A DNA stretch of 15,504 nt from Bacillota bacterium (GCA_023436485.1 JAEZIU010000170.1:1-15504), one strand, 5' to 3'; positions 1-7,303 are shown, counted from the stretch's first letter. Made by a program: numbers and translations. The notes: generated by a model from the letters alone, not told the origin.

Positions 1-709
1 GCTTATTGGTATTATACAGGTCAAAGGTTCCGTTTCTGAAAGTATCATGCCATTTTCCGGTGAACTGAAGAACTTTGGGGTGCTTCGTAACCAGTGCTCT
101 TGACATTAAAGCCACATCATGTGCAGAACTGTAACCGTCATCATTCAATCCGGTACAATCCATAAATTTCGTATCCTTCATTCCCAGCTCTTGGGCCTTG
201 TTGTTCATATCAGCTACAAAGGTTTCCTCGCTTCCGCTGACCTTTTCCGCCAAAGCAACCGCAACATCATTTGAAGAGTGTATTGCCAAAGCATTCAGCA
301 TTTCAGTGACGGTAAATTCCTCACCCGGCTCCATATAAGCTTGAGAGCCGCCCATACCAGCAGAATATTCCGATACGCTTACTTTATCGTCAAATGTAAA
401 TCTGCCTGAATCAATAGCCTCCATTACCAGAAGCATTGTCATAACCTTGGTTACACTTGCAATTGCAAGTCTTTCATGGCTGTTCTTTTCAGAAAGAACT
501 TTTCCGGAAGCCGCGTCCATCAGTACAGCAGATTTTGCCTTTAAATCAAGAACATTTGTCTTGGTTTCCAATTTAGCTACTGCTGCAACGTCATATTTTG
601 CGGATGCCTCAACTGCAGCTTCGTTTGTATCTGCTAATACTGCAGACGGTAACAGGGTTGTAACTATAGCTATAATCAAAGAAAAAGCTAAAACAGAGTT
701 TCTTTTCAC
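1..709 (-). CDS. dacF: D-alanyl-D-alanine carboxypeptidase (penicillin-binding protein, S11 family), 3' end cut by window
   Basis: This enzyme removes the terminal D-Ala from peptidoglycan stem peptides outside the membrane. The visible 236 residues start with a signal peptide: Lys-Arg, a hydrophobic stretch at about 6-20, then a likely cleavage after the Ala-rich segment near residue 26. The S11 active site follows: SVTK at 85-88 (nucleophile Ser85, Lys88) and SSN at 145-147. The third motif, KTG, would lie beyond the left edge. I chose the GTG start at 709 because GGAGGG sits 6 nt upstream and it opens the signal peptide. It lies 92 nt downstream of pdp with no terminator visible between them, so read-through is possible. 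The symbol rests on position after xerD and pdp, as in bacilli. Another sporulation-type paralogue (dacB) cannot be excluded. Confidence 0.88.
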   Translation of the reverse strand, partial: MKRNSVLAFSLIIAIVTTLLPSAVLADTNEAAVEASAKYDVAAVAKLETKTNVLDLKAKSAVLMDAASGKVLSEKNSHERLAIASVTKVMTMLLVMEAIDSGRFTFDDKVSVSEYSAGMGGSQAYMEPGEEFTVTEMLNALAIHSSNDVAVALAEKVSGSEETFVADMNNKAQELGMKDTKFMDCTGLNDDGYSSAHDVALMSRALVTKHPKVLQFTGKWHDTFRNGTFDLYNTNK

Positions 710-762
710 TTAGGTCCCTCCAGTTAACTATTCGTTATTTAAATTCAATTCGTCCTAGTTAA

Positions 763-791
763 TTGTTATGCGGGATAATATTAGGATATTC
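763..791 (-). promoter_or_regulatory. Candidate sigma-E-type sporulation promoter upstream of the dacF-like gene
   Basis: On the minus strand, GAATATC (785-791) is followed by exactly 14 nt and then CATAACAA (763-770). This resembles the sigma-E pattern of an ATA-containing -35 and a CATA-type -10. The -10 departs from the usual CATACAAT after its first four bases. The match gains weight because the same arrangement occurs before spoIIM. It would start transcription roughly 45-50 nt before the GTG start. This is inference from motif and spacing only. Confidence 0.4.
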
Positions 792-801
792 TATTAAAAA
801 T

Positions 802-2124
802 TTATTTTTTTATGTTTCCTTCGCTGTCTATATACGCCAGAATCAGCGGTTTTTTTTCTACAGGCAATTCACTTATTACAACCGCTTCATTCAACAGGGA
901 AACAGCCTGTAAAAGCGTCTCTTCCCTGTTTGTGTACAAAACCGCAACACTATCTCCGACTTCTACCCTGTCGCCGGTTTTTTTATTGAACATAATGCCT
1001 GCACTGTAGTCGATTTTACTATCCTTTGTCTCTCTTCCGGCTCCAAGCACAAGTGAAGCCATTCCGATTTTATCGGTTTTCATAGACTGTATATAGCCCG
1101 GCTTTTCACATATAAAGTTCATCTTGTAAGTAGGCTGAGGGAACAAAGTATAGTCATTTATAACAGCTTTGTTTCCCCCCTGATTTTCAATCAGCTCAGC
1201 AAATTTGGACAGTGCCCTTCCACTTTCAACTGCATTGACGACACTCTTCCTGCACTCTTCGAGATCGCCTATCCCGCTGAGTTCCAGCATTCTGGCAGCC
1301 AGTTCAAATGAGACATCTTTCAAATCCTCCGGCCCCTTGTTTTTTAGTGTATCAATGGCCTCGATTATTTCAAGTGAATTTCCTACTGCATATCCAAGGG
1401 GTATATCCATATCAGTAACTACCGCAACTGTTTTTCTTCCTGTATTGCGGCCTATTTTTACCATGGCTTCTGCAAGTTCTACAGACTCTTCAAAAGTTTT
1501 CATAAATGCACCGCTTCCGGTTTTTACATCCAGTACAATTCTGTCGGCTCCCGAAGCAAGCTTTTTACTCATAATACTACTTGCAATAAGTGATATATTA
1601 TTTACGGTTGCAGTCACGTCTCTCAAAGCATATAATTTTTTATCAGCAGGAGCCAGATTTCCTGTTTGTCCGGCAATTGATATCCCTTTGCTTTTTACAT
1701 TATTTATAAACTGTTCTGTTAAAAGGCTTGTATTAAATCCGGGTATTGATTCAAGCTTGTCTATTGTTCCTCCTGTATGTCCCAGTCCTCTTCCTGACAT
1801 TTTCGCAACCGGTATTCCACATGCAGCCACAATAGGTGCAAGGATAAGCGTGGTCTTGTCTCCAACACCTCCTGTGCTGTGTTTATCAACCTTTATACCC
1901 GGTATCAAAGAAAGATCAATCCTGTCCCCTGAATTTGCCATTACGTTTGTCAAATCCGCCGTTTCCCTTTCATTCATCCCCCTAAGGAAAATAGCCATTA
2001 AGAGTGCAGCCGCCTGATAGTCAGGAATATTATTATTGCAATATTCCGTTATAAAAAAATTTATTTCGTCCAAGCTGAGTTCAAAACCATCTCGCTTTTT
2101 CTCAATTATTTCATACATTCTCAT
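802..2124 (-). CDS. pdp: Pyrimidine-nucleoside phosphorylase
   Basis: It phosphorolyses uridine, thymidine or deoxyuridine to free base plus (deoxy)ribose-1-phosphate in the cytoplasm, for pyrimidine salvage. The 440 residues match the Bacillus Pdp length (about 433) and layout. An N-terminal helical domain comes first, then the phosphate/nucleoside site KHSTGGVGDK at 81-90, the family signature around 107-125 (KMSGRGLGHTGGT), an LRDVT segment and SIMSKK. The C-terminal alpha/beta domain starts near 330. The KHSTGGVGD form fits Pdp as well as the related thymidine phosphorylase DeoA; broad pyrimidine specificity is inferred. I chose the ATG at 2124 because GGAGGT lies 6 nt upstream; an upstream in-frame ATG at 2157 has no such site. 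It follows the xerD terminator, so it likely has its own promoter, which I could not place. Confidence 0.93.
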   Translation of the reverse strand: MRMYEIIEKKRDGFELSLDEINFFITEYCNNNIPDYQAAALLMAIFLRGMNERETADLTNVMANSGDRIDLSLIPGIKVDKHSTGGVGDKTTLILAPIVAACGIPVAKMSGRGLGHTGGTIDKLESIPGFNTSLLTEQFINNVKSKGISIAGQTGNLAPADKKLYALRDVTATVNNISLIASSIMSKKLASGADRIVLDVKTGSGAFMKTFEESVELAEAMVKIGRNTGRKTVAVVTDMDIPLGYAVGNSLEIIEAIDTLKNKGPEDLKDVSFELAARMLELSGIGDLEECRKSVVNAVESGRALSKFAELIENQGGNKAVINDYTLFPQPTYKMNFICEKPGYIQSMKTDKIGMASLVLGAGRETKDSKIDYSAGIMFNKKTGDRVEVGDSVAVLYTNREETLLQAVSLLNEAVVISELPVEKKPLILAYIDSEGNIKK

Positions 2125-2185
2125 GATATAACCTCCATTGGGCTTTCTTTGGTTCATATAAACCGTATATGTAGCATTTTATCAT

Positions 2186-2218
2186 AAAAAAAGGACATCT
2201 CACTAAAAATGAGTGTCC
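2186..2218 (-). terminator. Rho-independent terminator after xerD
   Basis: Reading the minus strand, GGACA-CTCA pairs with TGAG-TGTCC across one bulged base and a 7-nt loop, followed by seven U residues. It begins about 17 nt past the xerD stop and separates xerD from pdp. In the plus direction only three T follow, so it should act on the minus strand. Confidence 0.85.
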
Positions 2219-2234
2219 CTTTGTACAACAAAAA

Positions 2235-3119
2235 TTATGCTCTGGGATGAGTCTTTTTGTAAACATCTTTAATTTTATTTTTAGCTATCTGCGCATATAT
2301 CTGAGTCGAAGAAATATCTGAATGACCAAGCATTTCCTGTATTGACCTGAGATCCGCACCATTTTCAAGCAAATGTGCTGCAAAGGAATGTCTTAACGTA
2401 TGTGGTGTTATGTCCTTATTTATTTTGGCCTGATTCTTGTAATGTTTTATAATTTTCCAGAATCCTTGTCTGGTAAGACGTTTACCGTTTACGTTTACAA
2501 AAAGTGCTAATTCATTAATGTCCTGAATCAAAAAGTTACGGGATTTTTCAAGATAGTCATGTACTGCGGCCATTGATATTGATCCAATGGGAATTGTCCT
2601 TTCACGCGTACCTTTATTGCACCTTATAAAACCTAATTCAAAATTAATATCATCTAAGTTTAGTGATATAAGTTCTGAAACGCGAATACCTGTTGCATAT
2701 AATAATTCAAGCATCGCCTTGTCACGGATTCCCTTAAGATCAAGGCATTTAGGCTGATCAAGCAGCAACTCAACCTCTTGGGTTGATAATATCTGTGGAA
2801 GCTTTTTTTCTACTTTTGGTGATTCCAACTCGGAGGTAGGGTCATTGTCTATTACTTTATCCTTAAAGAGGAATTGATAAAAGGACCTTATGGATGCAAG
2901 GTTCCTTGATATGGTAGATGTAGCTCTACCCTTTTTCTGTAAATGTAGAAGATAGGCAATTACAGTTGTCTTATTAGTATTTGCGATGTTGGTTACATTA
3001 ATTTCTTTTAAGTATGTTATGTATTGTTCTATGTCCCGTTTATAGGACTGAAGCGTATTGAGCGATAATCGCTTATCTCTCTCTAGAAAATTGATAAACT
3101 TTTCAACATTAGCTTCCAT
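2235..3119 (-). CDS. xerD: Site-specific tyrosine recombinase XerD
   Basis: It acts with XerC at dif near the replication terminus to resolve chromosome dimers. Residues 1-85 form the SAM-like core-binding domain. The catalytic domain from about 107 carries the complete set Arg146 (in GIRVSEL), Lys169, His240 and Arg243 (HTLRH), His266 (LGHSD) and the nucleophile Tyr275. The 294 residues agree with the usual XerD length of about 295-300. I use the ATG at 3119; an adjacent in-frame TTG at 3122 is 3 nt closer to the GGAG site (7 versus 10 nt) and could also start translation. Sitting between spoIIM and pdp/dacF supports XerD over XerC or a phage integrase, since bacilli have the same neighbourhood. 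No fur gene lies beside it, unlike Bacillus. Confidence 0.92.
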   Translation of the reverse strand: MEANVEKFINFLERDKRLSLNTLQSYKRDIEQYITYLKEINVTNIANTNKTTVIAYLLHLQKKGRATSTISRNLASIRSFYQFLFKDKVIDNDPTSELESPKVEKKLPQILSTQEVELLLDQPKCLDLKGIRDKAMLELLYATGIRVSELISLNLDDINFELGFIRCNKGTRERTIPIGSISMAAVHDYLEKSRNFLIQDINELALFVNVNGKRLTRQGFWKIIKHYKNQAKINKDITPHTLRHSFAAHLLENGADLRSIQEMLGHSDISSTQIYAQIAKNKIKDVYKKTHPRA

Positions 3120-3145
3120 CAAACAACGACTCCTTTATTATCTAT

Positions 3146-3170
3146 TTATCCATTTTATGTAAATGGATAA
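3146..3170. repeat. Perfect dyad upstream of xerD (proximal)
   Basis: Ten-base arms TTATCCATTT and AAATGGATAA flank a 5-nt centre, 27 nt before the xerD start. It could be a protein-binding operator or a stem-loop in the xerD leader mRNA. No U-run follows on the minus strand, so it is not a standard terminator. Confidence 0.55.
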
Positions 3171-3177
3171 TTATACG

Positions 3178-3204
3178 AAACCATTTTATTCTATATAATG
3201 GTTT
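3178..3204. repeat. Dyad upstream of xerD (distal), sharing CCATTTTAT with the proximal one
   Basis: Eight-base arms AAACCATT and AATGGTTT flank 11 nt. The CCATTTTAT at 3181-3189 also occurs at 3150-3158, so the two dyads are in register 31 bp apart, close to three helical turns. Function is unknown; paired operator or tandem leader hairpins are both possible. Confidence 0.5.
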
Positions 3205-3290
3205 TCTATTAATATTCTAATACAAATTATGTAATTTTGAAAGGATTATTTAGGATTTTTATCAATTTTTAACAAATTTTCTATTCGAAA

Positions 3291-3926
3291 TTATATAAAT
3301 GTTAATAATTTCAACGTAAATGGAGCTATAAATGCATCCAAAATTGTCATAACCAGTATAAATAAGGAAAAGAAAATAGTAACAAAACAGTAGGGCATAA
3401 ATTTAGTTTTTAATGTATCTTCTTTTTTAACAGGTTTTTTAATCCAATTTTTCATTATTCCTTTTGTTAATCTTATACCATTTACTCCAAGGGCAATAAT
3501 AAAAGGTACTGTTAGGATTTCTTTGGGGAGAAAACAAAAAACCGATACTAATATTCCCTTCTCTCCCAGAACTCCCATTACAATCCCCGAACTAAAGCCG
3601 GTACTGAACCCCCTCATTCCCATGGTCAGGTAATAAACAGGTAATCCTATAACTGTAACGCCAAGAAGCCAAAAAAGTATTATAATTCTCATACTGTCCA
3701 GTATAGAAATCTTTAGCAAAGATATTCCATTTACATTATCACTATTTAACAGCTTTAAAAAGCCATTGAAAAATGCAGTCATTTCGTTTTTCTGGTGGTA
3801 GTCCAGCTCATTAACTGATAGCGCACCTGCCACAATTCCAATTATATAAAAAACAAATAAACTCAGGTATGTGTATTTATTATCTCTTAAGTGTTCTTTT
3901 ACTACACTCGCTGTTTTGTGAATCAC
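3291..3926 (-). CDS. spoIIM: Stage II sporulation protein M (engulfment membrane protein)
   Basis: SpoIIM anchors the SpoIID-SpoIIM-SpoIIP peptidoglycan-remodelling complex in the mother-cell membrane, which drives septal thinning and engulfment of the forespore. The 211 residues match Bacillus SpoIIM (about 214). They start with the typical HLRDNKYTYL stretch at 12-21, then about five membrane segments near 20-38, 80-102, 108-133, 135-153 and 178-208. The loop at about 154-175 is Lys-rich. I chose the GTG at 3926, 7 nt after GGGGGA; the longer TTG form would place that site inside the gene. It is 100 nt from the Nudix gene and has a candidate sporulation promoter of its own. Adjacent xerD and Nudix genes match the Bacillus order. 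The family assignment is firm; regulation is inferred. Confidence 0.9.
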   Translation of the reverse strand: MIHKTASVVKEHLRDNKYTYLSLFVFYIIGIVAGALSVNELDYHQKNEMTAFFNGFLKLLNSDNVNGISLLKISILDSMRIIILFWLLGVTVIGLPVYYLTMGMRGFSTGFSSGIVMGVLGEKGILVSVFCFLPKEILTVPFIIALGVNGIRLTKGIMKNWIKKPVKKEDTLKTKFMPYCFVTIFFSLFILVMTILDAFIAPFTLKLLTFI

Positions 3927-3975
3927 AATCTTATCCCCCGGCGTCAAATTGTTTTAACCCTTGTTACTTATTAAA

Positions 3976-4004
3976 TATATATGCCGGATAAACATAAGAT
4001 ATTA
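3976..4004 (-). promoter_or_regulatory. Candidate sigma-E promoter of spoIIM
   Basis: The minus strand reads TAATATC (3998-4004), 14 nt, then CATATATA (3976-3983). The -35 fits the sigma-E form and the -10 shares CATA. Transcription would begin some 40 nt before the GTG start. Bacillus spoIIM is a known sigma-E gene, which agrees. The same motif and spacing precede the dacF-like gene. Confidence 0.5.
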
Positions 4005-4026
4005 CTATAATTTAATAACTTTTACA

Positions 4027-4569
4027 TTACTTTTCCCGTATAAGTTTCTCTGCCATCATAACACCTATAATAGTCTTTGCGTCAGTAATTTCGTGATTGA
4101 GAATCATGTCAACCAGCTTTGAAACATGAATTTTTTCTACATCCAGAAATTCGTCTTCGTCAGTACATGAGTCTCCCTGGGTAAGCTCAGTGGCTGCATA
4201 CATATGAATAACCTCATTACAGAAACCCGGCGTGGTATGTATGCTTATTAAATGCTCTATCTTTCGGGCACGGAGACCGGTCTCCTCCATTAACTCCCTT
4301 TCTGCACATAGTCTGGGATCTTCACCTACTGAATCAAGCTTACCAGCGGGCAATTCAAGCGTAGTCATATCAAGAGGTTTTCTGAATTGCTTAACCATGT
4401 ACAGCTCACCATTTTCATTTATGGGAACAACTACCGAAGCACCCGGGTGCAATACTATATCTCTTGTAGCTTCCTTTCCGTTTGGAAGGCTGACAGTTAA
4501 ATTTTGTACTTTAATTATGTTGCCTTTATAAATATCCTCTGTTTTCAGAGTCTTTTCATTATAATCCAT
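4027..4569 (-). CDS. nudF: Nudix hydrolase, probable ADP-ribose pyrophosphatase
   Basis: It probably hydrolyses ADP-ribose (and perhaps other nucleoside diphosphate sugars) to AMP plus ribose-5-phosphate, clearing a reactive metabolite. The Nudix box occupies 76-99 of 180 residues: Gly76, Glu83, then RELMEETGL with the metal-binding Glu95 and Glu96. The preceding LELPAG and the following HTTPGFCNE (about 111-119) are typical of the NudF/ADPRase branch. The first part of the box has six rather than five residues between Gly and Glu (GKLDSVGE), a one-residue insertion in the loop. The ATG at 4569 is 9 nt from AGGAGG, a site that overlaps the rnhA stop codon, so translation is probably coupled. 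It is the last gene of the proC-rnhA-Nudix run and lies next to spoIIM, as nudF does in Bacillus. Substrate is inferred. Confidence 0.85.
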   Translation of the reverse strand: MDYNEKTLKTEDIYKGNIIKVQNLTVSLPNGKEATRDIVLHPGASVVVPINENGELYMVKQFRKPLDMTTLELPAGKLDSVGEDPRLCAERELMEETGLRARKIEHLISIHTTPGFCNEVIHMYAATELTQGDSCTDEDEFLDVEKIHVSKLVDMILNHEITDAKTIIGVMMAEKLIREK

Positions 4570-4582
4570 GTCTCAGTTCCTC

Positions 4583-5020
4583 CTAGGTGTTTTTCTTAAT
4601 TTCATCCGTTGCAAGCTTATCACATCTGTTATTATATTCATTATCTGCATGACCCTTAACCTTTATCCATTTTATTTCATGAATATCTGCAAGCTTAACA
4701 AGTTCTTTCCATAAGTCTACGTTTTTTACTTCCTCATTTTTATTCCGCTTCCATCCATTTTTTATCCATTTATCAAGCCACCTCTGTAAAAATGCATTTA
4801 CCAGATAGGCACTGTCACTGTATAAATTTACCTTACACGGCTCTTTTAGTCTTTTCAGTGCTTCATATGCCGCCGTCAGTTCCATTTTATTATTTGTGGT
4901 ACTCTTTTCAAATCCGGAAATTTCAATTTTATTCTCACCATACAACAGCACTGCTCCCCATCCTCCCGGACCCGGGTTCCCGGAACAGGCACCATCTGTG
5001 TATATTTCTACCTGCTTCAT
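4583..5020 (-). CDS. rnhA: Ribonuclease HI
   Basis: It cuts the RNA strand of RNA-DNA hybrids, removing R-loops and primers. The 145-residue protein is a lone type 1 RNase H domain with a full acid set: Asp9 (in YTDGACSGNPGPGG), Glu47 (MELTA), Asp69 (YSDS) and Asp134, plus His124 in KVKGHAD. The Trp-rich basic handle (WLDKWIKNGWKR, 81-92) seen in E. coli RNase HI is present. There is no N-terminal hybrid-binding domain. The ATG at 5020 has AGGAGG 4 nt upstream. It lies 27 nt after proC and 13 nt before the Nudix gene, so the three are likely one transcript. Confidence 0.96.
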   Translation of the reverse strand: MKQVEIYTDGACSGNPGPGGWGAVLLYGENKIEISGFEKSTTNNKMELTAAYEALKRLKEPCKVNLYSDSAYLVNAFLQRWLDKWIKNGWKRNKNEEVKNVDLWKELVKLADIHEIKWIKVKGHADNEYNNRCDKLATDEIKKNT

Positions 5021-5047
5021 TCCGCCTCCTGATAACCAGAAAATTTT

Positions 5048-5860
5048 TTATCCGTAGATTTTACCAAGCTCTCTTGCTTTTTTAGTACACTCGTTCATAG
5101 CTTCCATTATAGAGTTTCTGAACCCATGTTTTTCTAAAGCTGCAACCGCTTCAATTGTAGTTCCGGCCGGTGAACAAACCTGGTCTTTCAATTCGCCGGG
5201 ATGCTTACCTGTCTCCGCTACCATTTTTGCACTTCCGGCTACCGCCTGTGAAGCAAGCCTGTAGGCTGTCTGCCTTGGTATTCCTGACAATACGGCTGCA
5301 TCCGCCATCGCCTCTATCAGCATAAAGATATAGGCCGGACTACTTCCGGTAAGCGCCACTACCTCGTTCATAAGTTTTTCTTCCATGCATTCTACTTTAC
5401 CAAGTGAACCAAGAAGGTTCATGGCTTCTTTAACTTCACTATCCTGAACGCATGAATCAAAGCTTATCAAAGTCATTCCTTCCCCGATTACGGCAGGAGT
5501 ATTTGGCATAACCCTGATTATCTTTCTATCTTCGCCTAGTGTATTCTTGTAGGTTTTGAGAGGAATCCCCGCAGCGATACTTATAAAAAGCTTTTCATTT
5601 GAAAAAACATCCTTTATATCTTCTAAAACTGTCTTTACGACGTTTGGCTTAACTGCAAGGAATACAAAATCGCATTTCTTTACAATTTCACGTGAATTTT
5701 CTTCTGCATTTACTCCCAAGTCACTGCATAATACTTCAAGCTTTGCCTTATCTAAATCAAAAACATGAATATCTGAAGGGTTGACAATCTGTGCACCTAT
5801 TATTCCTTTTATCATTGCAGTTCCCATCATTCCTGTACCTATAAATCCAATTTTCTTCAT
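5048..5860 (-). CDS. proC: Pyrroline-5-carboxylate reductase
   Basis: It reduces 1-pyrroline-5-carboxylate to L-proline with NAD(P)H, the last step of proline synthesis. The 270 residues hold an N-terminal Rossmann fold (GFIGTGMMGTA at 5-15, LAVKP at 68-72), then RVMPNTP at 116-122. A C-terminal helical dimer domain contains TGSSPAY at 171-177 and the P5CR signature at about 220-247 (HPGELKDQVCSPAGTT). The length is normal for the family. I chose the ATG at 5860 because GGAGG lies 7 nt upstream and the Rossmann glycines follow directly; 13 extra upstream residues in frame do not look coding. It opens the proC-rnhA-Nudix run. No proA or proB is nearby. Confidence 0.95.
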   Translation of the reverse strand: MKKIGFIGTGMMGTAMIKGIIGAQIVNPSDIHVFDLDKAKLEVLCSDLGVNAEENSREIVKKCDFVFLAVKPNVVKTVLEDIKDVFSNEKLFISIAAGIPLKTYKNTLGEDRKIIRVMPNTPAVIGEGMTLISFDSCVQDSEVKEAMNLLGSLGKVECMEEKLMNEVVALTGSSPAYIFMLIEAMADAAVLSGIPRQTAYRLASQAVAGSAKMVAETGKHPGELKDQVCSPAGTTIEAVAALEKHGFRNSIMEAMNECTKKARELGKIYG

Positions 5861-5906
5861 AATGTTTCCTCCATTCATATAATTTCCCGTTTTTATCAAT
5901 ACTACT

Positions 5907-5934
5907 ATTATATCTTATAAACAAAATTTGAAAA
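5907..5934 (-). promoter_or_regulatory. Candidate sigma-A promoter of proC-rnhA-Nudix
   Basis: A perfect -10, TATAAT (minus strand, 5907-5912), lies 16 nt from a weak -35, TTTTCA (5929-5934). Transcription would start about 40 nt before the proC ATG and just after the paaK terminator, which suits an independent operon. Confidence 0.45.
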
Positions 5935-5950
5935 GTAAATCTGAAATTTC

Positions 5951-5984
5951 GTTAAAATGGCACAGTACCATTAGTACTGTGCCA
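5951..5984 (-). terminator. Hairpin terminator after the CoA ligase gene
   Basis: A perfect 11-bp stem (TGGCACAGTAC at 5958-5968, GTACTGTGCCA at 5974-5984) with a 5-nt loop starts 20 nt after the ligase stop. The minus strand continues TTTTAAC, so the U-run is short. Likely an intrinsic terminator of moderate strength. Confidence 0.75.
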
Positions 5985-6004
5985 CAACAAATCCCAACGA
6001 ATGT

Positions 6005-7303
6005 TTATTGGTTTCTCATATCAATAACACGCTTTGCTTTTCCAGTTGTTCTTTCAATTGATTTTGGTTCTACAAGCTTTACCTTTGCATCTATCTGAAG
6101 AACGACTTTTAATTCATGACGTATCTTTTTCTCAAGTTTTTCTAACTCACTGAACTTTTCAAGAAGTTTCCCGTCGATAAGTTCAACATGTACTTCAATT
6201 GCATCCATATACCCGTTTTTAGTAACAAATATCTGGTAATGAGGTCCGATTCCTTCCATACCCACAAGTACACTCTCAATTTGAGAAGGAAAAACATTAA
6301 CACCTCTGATGATCAGCATATCATCAGTTCTTCCAAGTACCTTGTTCATTCTGACGGTAGTTCTTCCACACTCACATTTTTCCGGGTTCAGTATGGTGAT
6401 ATCCTTTGTTCTGTAACGAAGCATGGGAATTCCCTCTTTTGTAAGTGTTGTAAGTACAAGTTCTCCTTTATTACCATACTCAAAGGCTTCTCCTGTTTCT
6501 GAATTAATTATCTCAGGATAAAAATGGTCTTCATTAACGTGCATACCGCACTGGCAATAACATTCACCTGCAACACCGGGGCCCTGTACTTCGCTCAGTC
6601 CATAATTTTCAGTAGCCTGTATACCCCATCTTCTCTCAATTTCAGCTCTCATTTCAGGAGTATGACCTTCACCTCCGAACAAGCCAAGCTTTAGTTTAAG
6701 CTTACTTTTGTCAAGACCCATTTCGTCTGCAATCTCTGCTAAATAAAGGGCATAAGATGGTGTACCTACTAGAATAGTGGTTCCAAAATCCTGCATAAGC
6801 ATAAGCTGTCTCTCAGAATGTCCACTGGAGGAAGGAACAACTGTAATTCCAACCTTTTCAAGACCTTGATGTAGTCCAAAGCCTCCTGTGAAAAGTCCAT
6901 ATCCGAAAACAACCTGTGCTATATCATCTTCACTTCCACCCGCTGCAACAACAAGTCTTGCTATATTTTCAGACCAGTTATCCATATCACTTTTTGTATA
7001 GCCTACAACTATGGGCTTGCCTGTTGTTCCTGATGACGCGTGAAGCCTTACAATTTTCTTTAGAGGTACTGCAAAAAGTCCGTAGGGATAATTATCCCTT
7101 AAATCATTTTTGGTTGTGAACGGAATTTTTTCTATATCTTTTAACGATTGGATATGCTCAGGCCTAAGGCCTATTTCATCAAATTTCTTCTTATACATTG
7201 GAACATTCTCATATGCAATTTTTACAATATTTTTCAAACGTTCCAATTGAAGCTCTTTCATAGAATTTCTTGTCATACACTCAACCTGAGTATTCCAAAT
7301 CAT
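6005..7303 (-). CDS. paaK: Phenylacetate-CoA ligase family protein (AMP-forming)
   Basis: It should adenylate an aryl- or alkyl-acetate and transfer it to CoA, giving an acyl-CoA plus AMP and PPi in the cytoplasm. The 432 residues match PaaK length. They show the P-loop SSGTTGKP at 90-97, GEGHTPEMR at 211-219, NYGLSE at 233-238, LRYRTKD at 295-301, the hinge region RTDDMLIIRGVNVFPSQ at 325-341 and the C-terminal TTGKAKR at 419-425 with the likely catalytic Lys. Two cysteine clusters (248, 250, 252 and 310, 312) could bind metal. AGGGGGA lies 7 nt before the ATG at 7303. It is 21 nt downstream of a carboxylate permease, so the substrate is probably imported. No indolepyruvate ferredoxin oxidoreductase genes, common partners of PaaK in anaerobes, are beside it. 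The exact acid is unknown. Confidence 0.88.
   Translation of the reverse strand: MIWNTQVECMTRNSMKELQLERLKNIVKIAYENVPMYKKKFDEIGLRPEHIQSLKDIEKIPFTTKNDLRDNYPYGLFAVPLKKIVRLHASSGTTGKPIVVGYTKSDMDNWSENIARLVVAAGGSEDDIAQVVFGYGLFTGGFGLHQGLEKVGITVVPSSSGHSERQLMLMQDFGTTILVGTPSYALYLAEIADEMGLDKSKLKLKLGLFGGEGHTPEMRAEIERRWGIQATENYGLSEVQGPGVAGECYCQCGMHVNEDHFYPEIINSETGEAFEYGNKGELVLTTLTKEGIPMLRYRTKDITILNPEKCECGRTTVRMNKVLGRTDDMLIIRGVNVFPSQIESVLVGMEGIGPHYQIFVTKNGYMDAIEVHVELIDGKLLEKFSELEKLEKKIRHELKVVLQIDAKVKLVEPKSIERTTGKAKRVIDMRNQ

Noticed and set aside
730..756. AGGA...GAAT pair resembling a sigma-H promoter before the dacF-like gene
   Set aside because: The gap between AGGA and GAAT is 19 nt, at least one more than the usual spacing, and flanking consensus bases do not match.
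1205..2017. Long open frame (270 codons) on the plus strand opposite pdp
   Set aside because: It lies fully antisense to a clear pdp gene, has no ribosome site and its Ser/Pro/Leu-rich translation looks like a shadow of the real reading frame.
4272..4285. Perfect 14-bp palindrome GGAGACCGGTCTCC
   Set aside because: It encodes the conserved Glu-Thr-Gly-Leu part of the Nudix box, so codon choice explains it.
4960..4990. GC-rich CCCGGG-containing inverted sequence in rnhA
   Set aside because: It encodes the conserved Gly-Asn-Pro-Gly-Pro-Gly loop of RNase H; coding constraint explains it.
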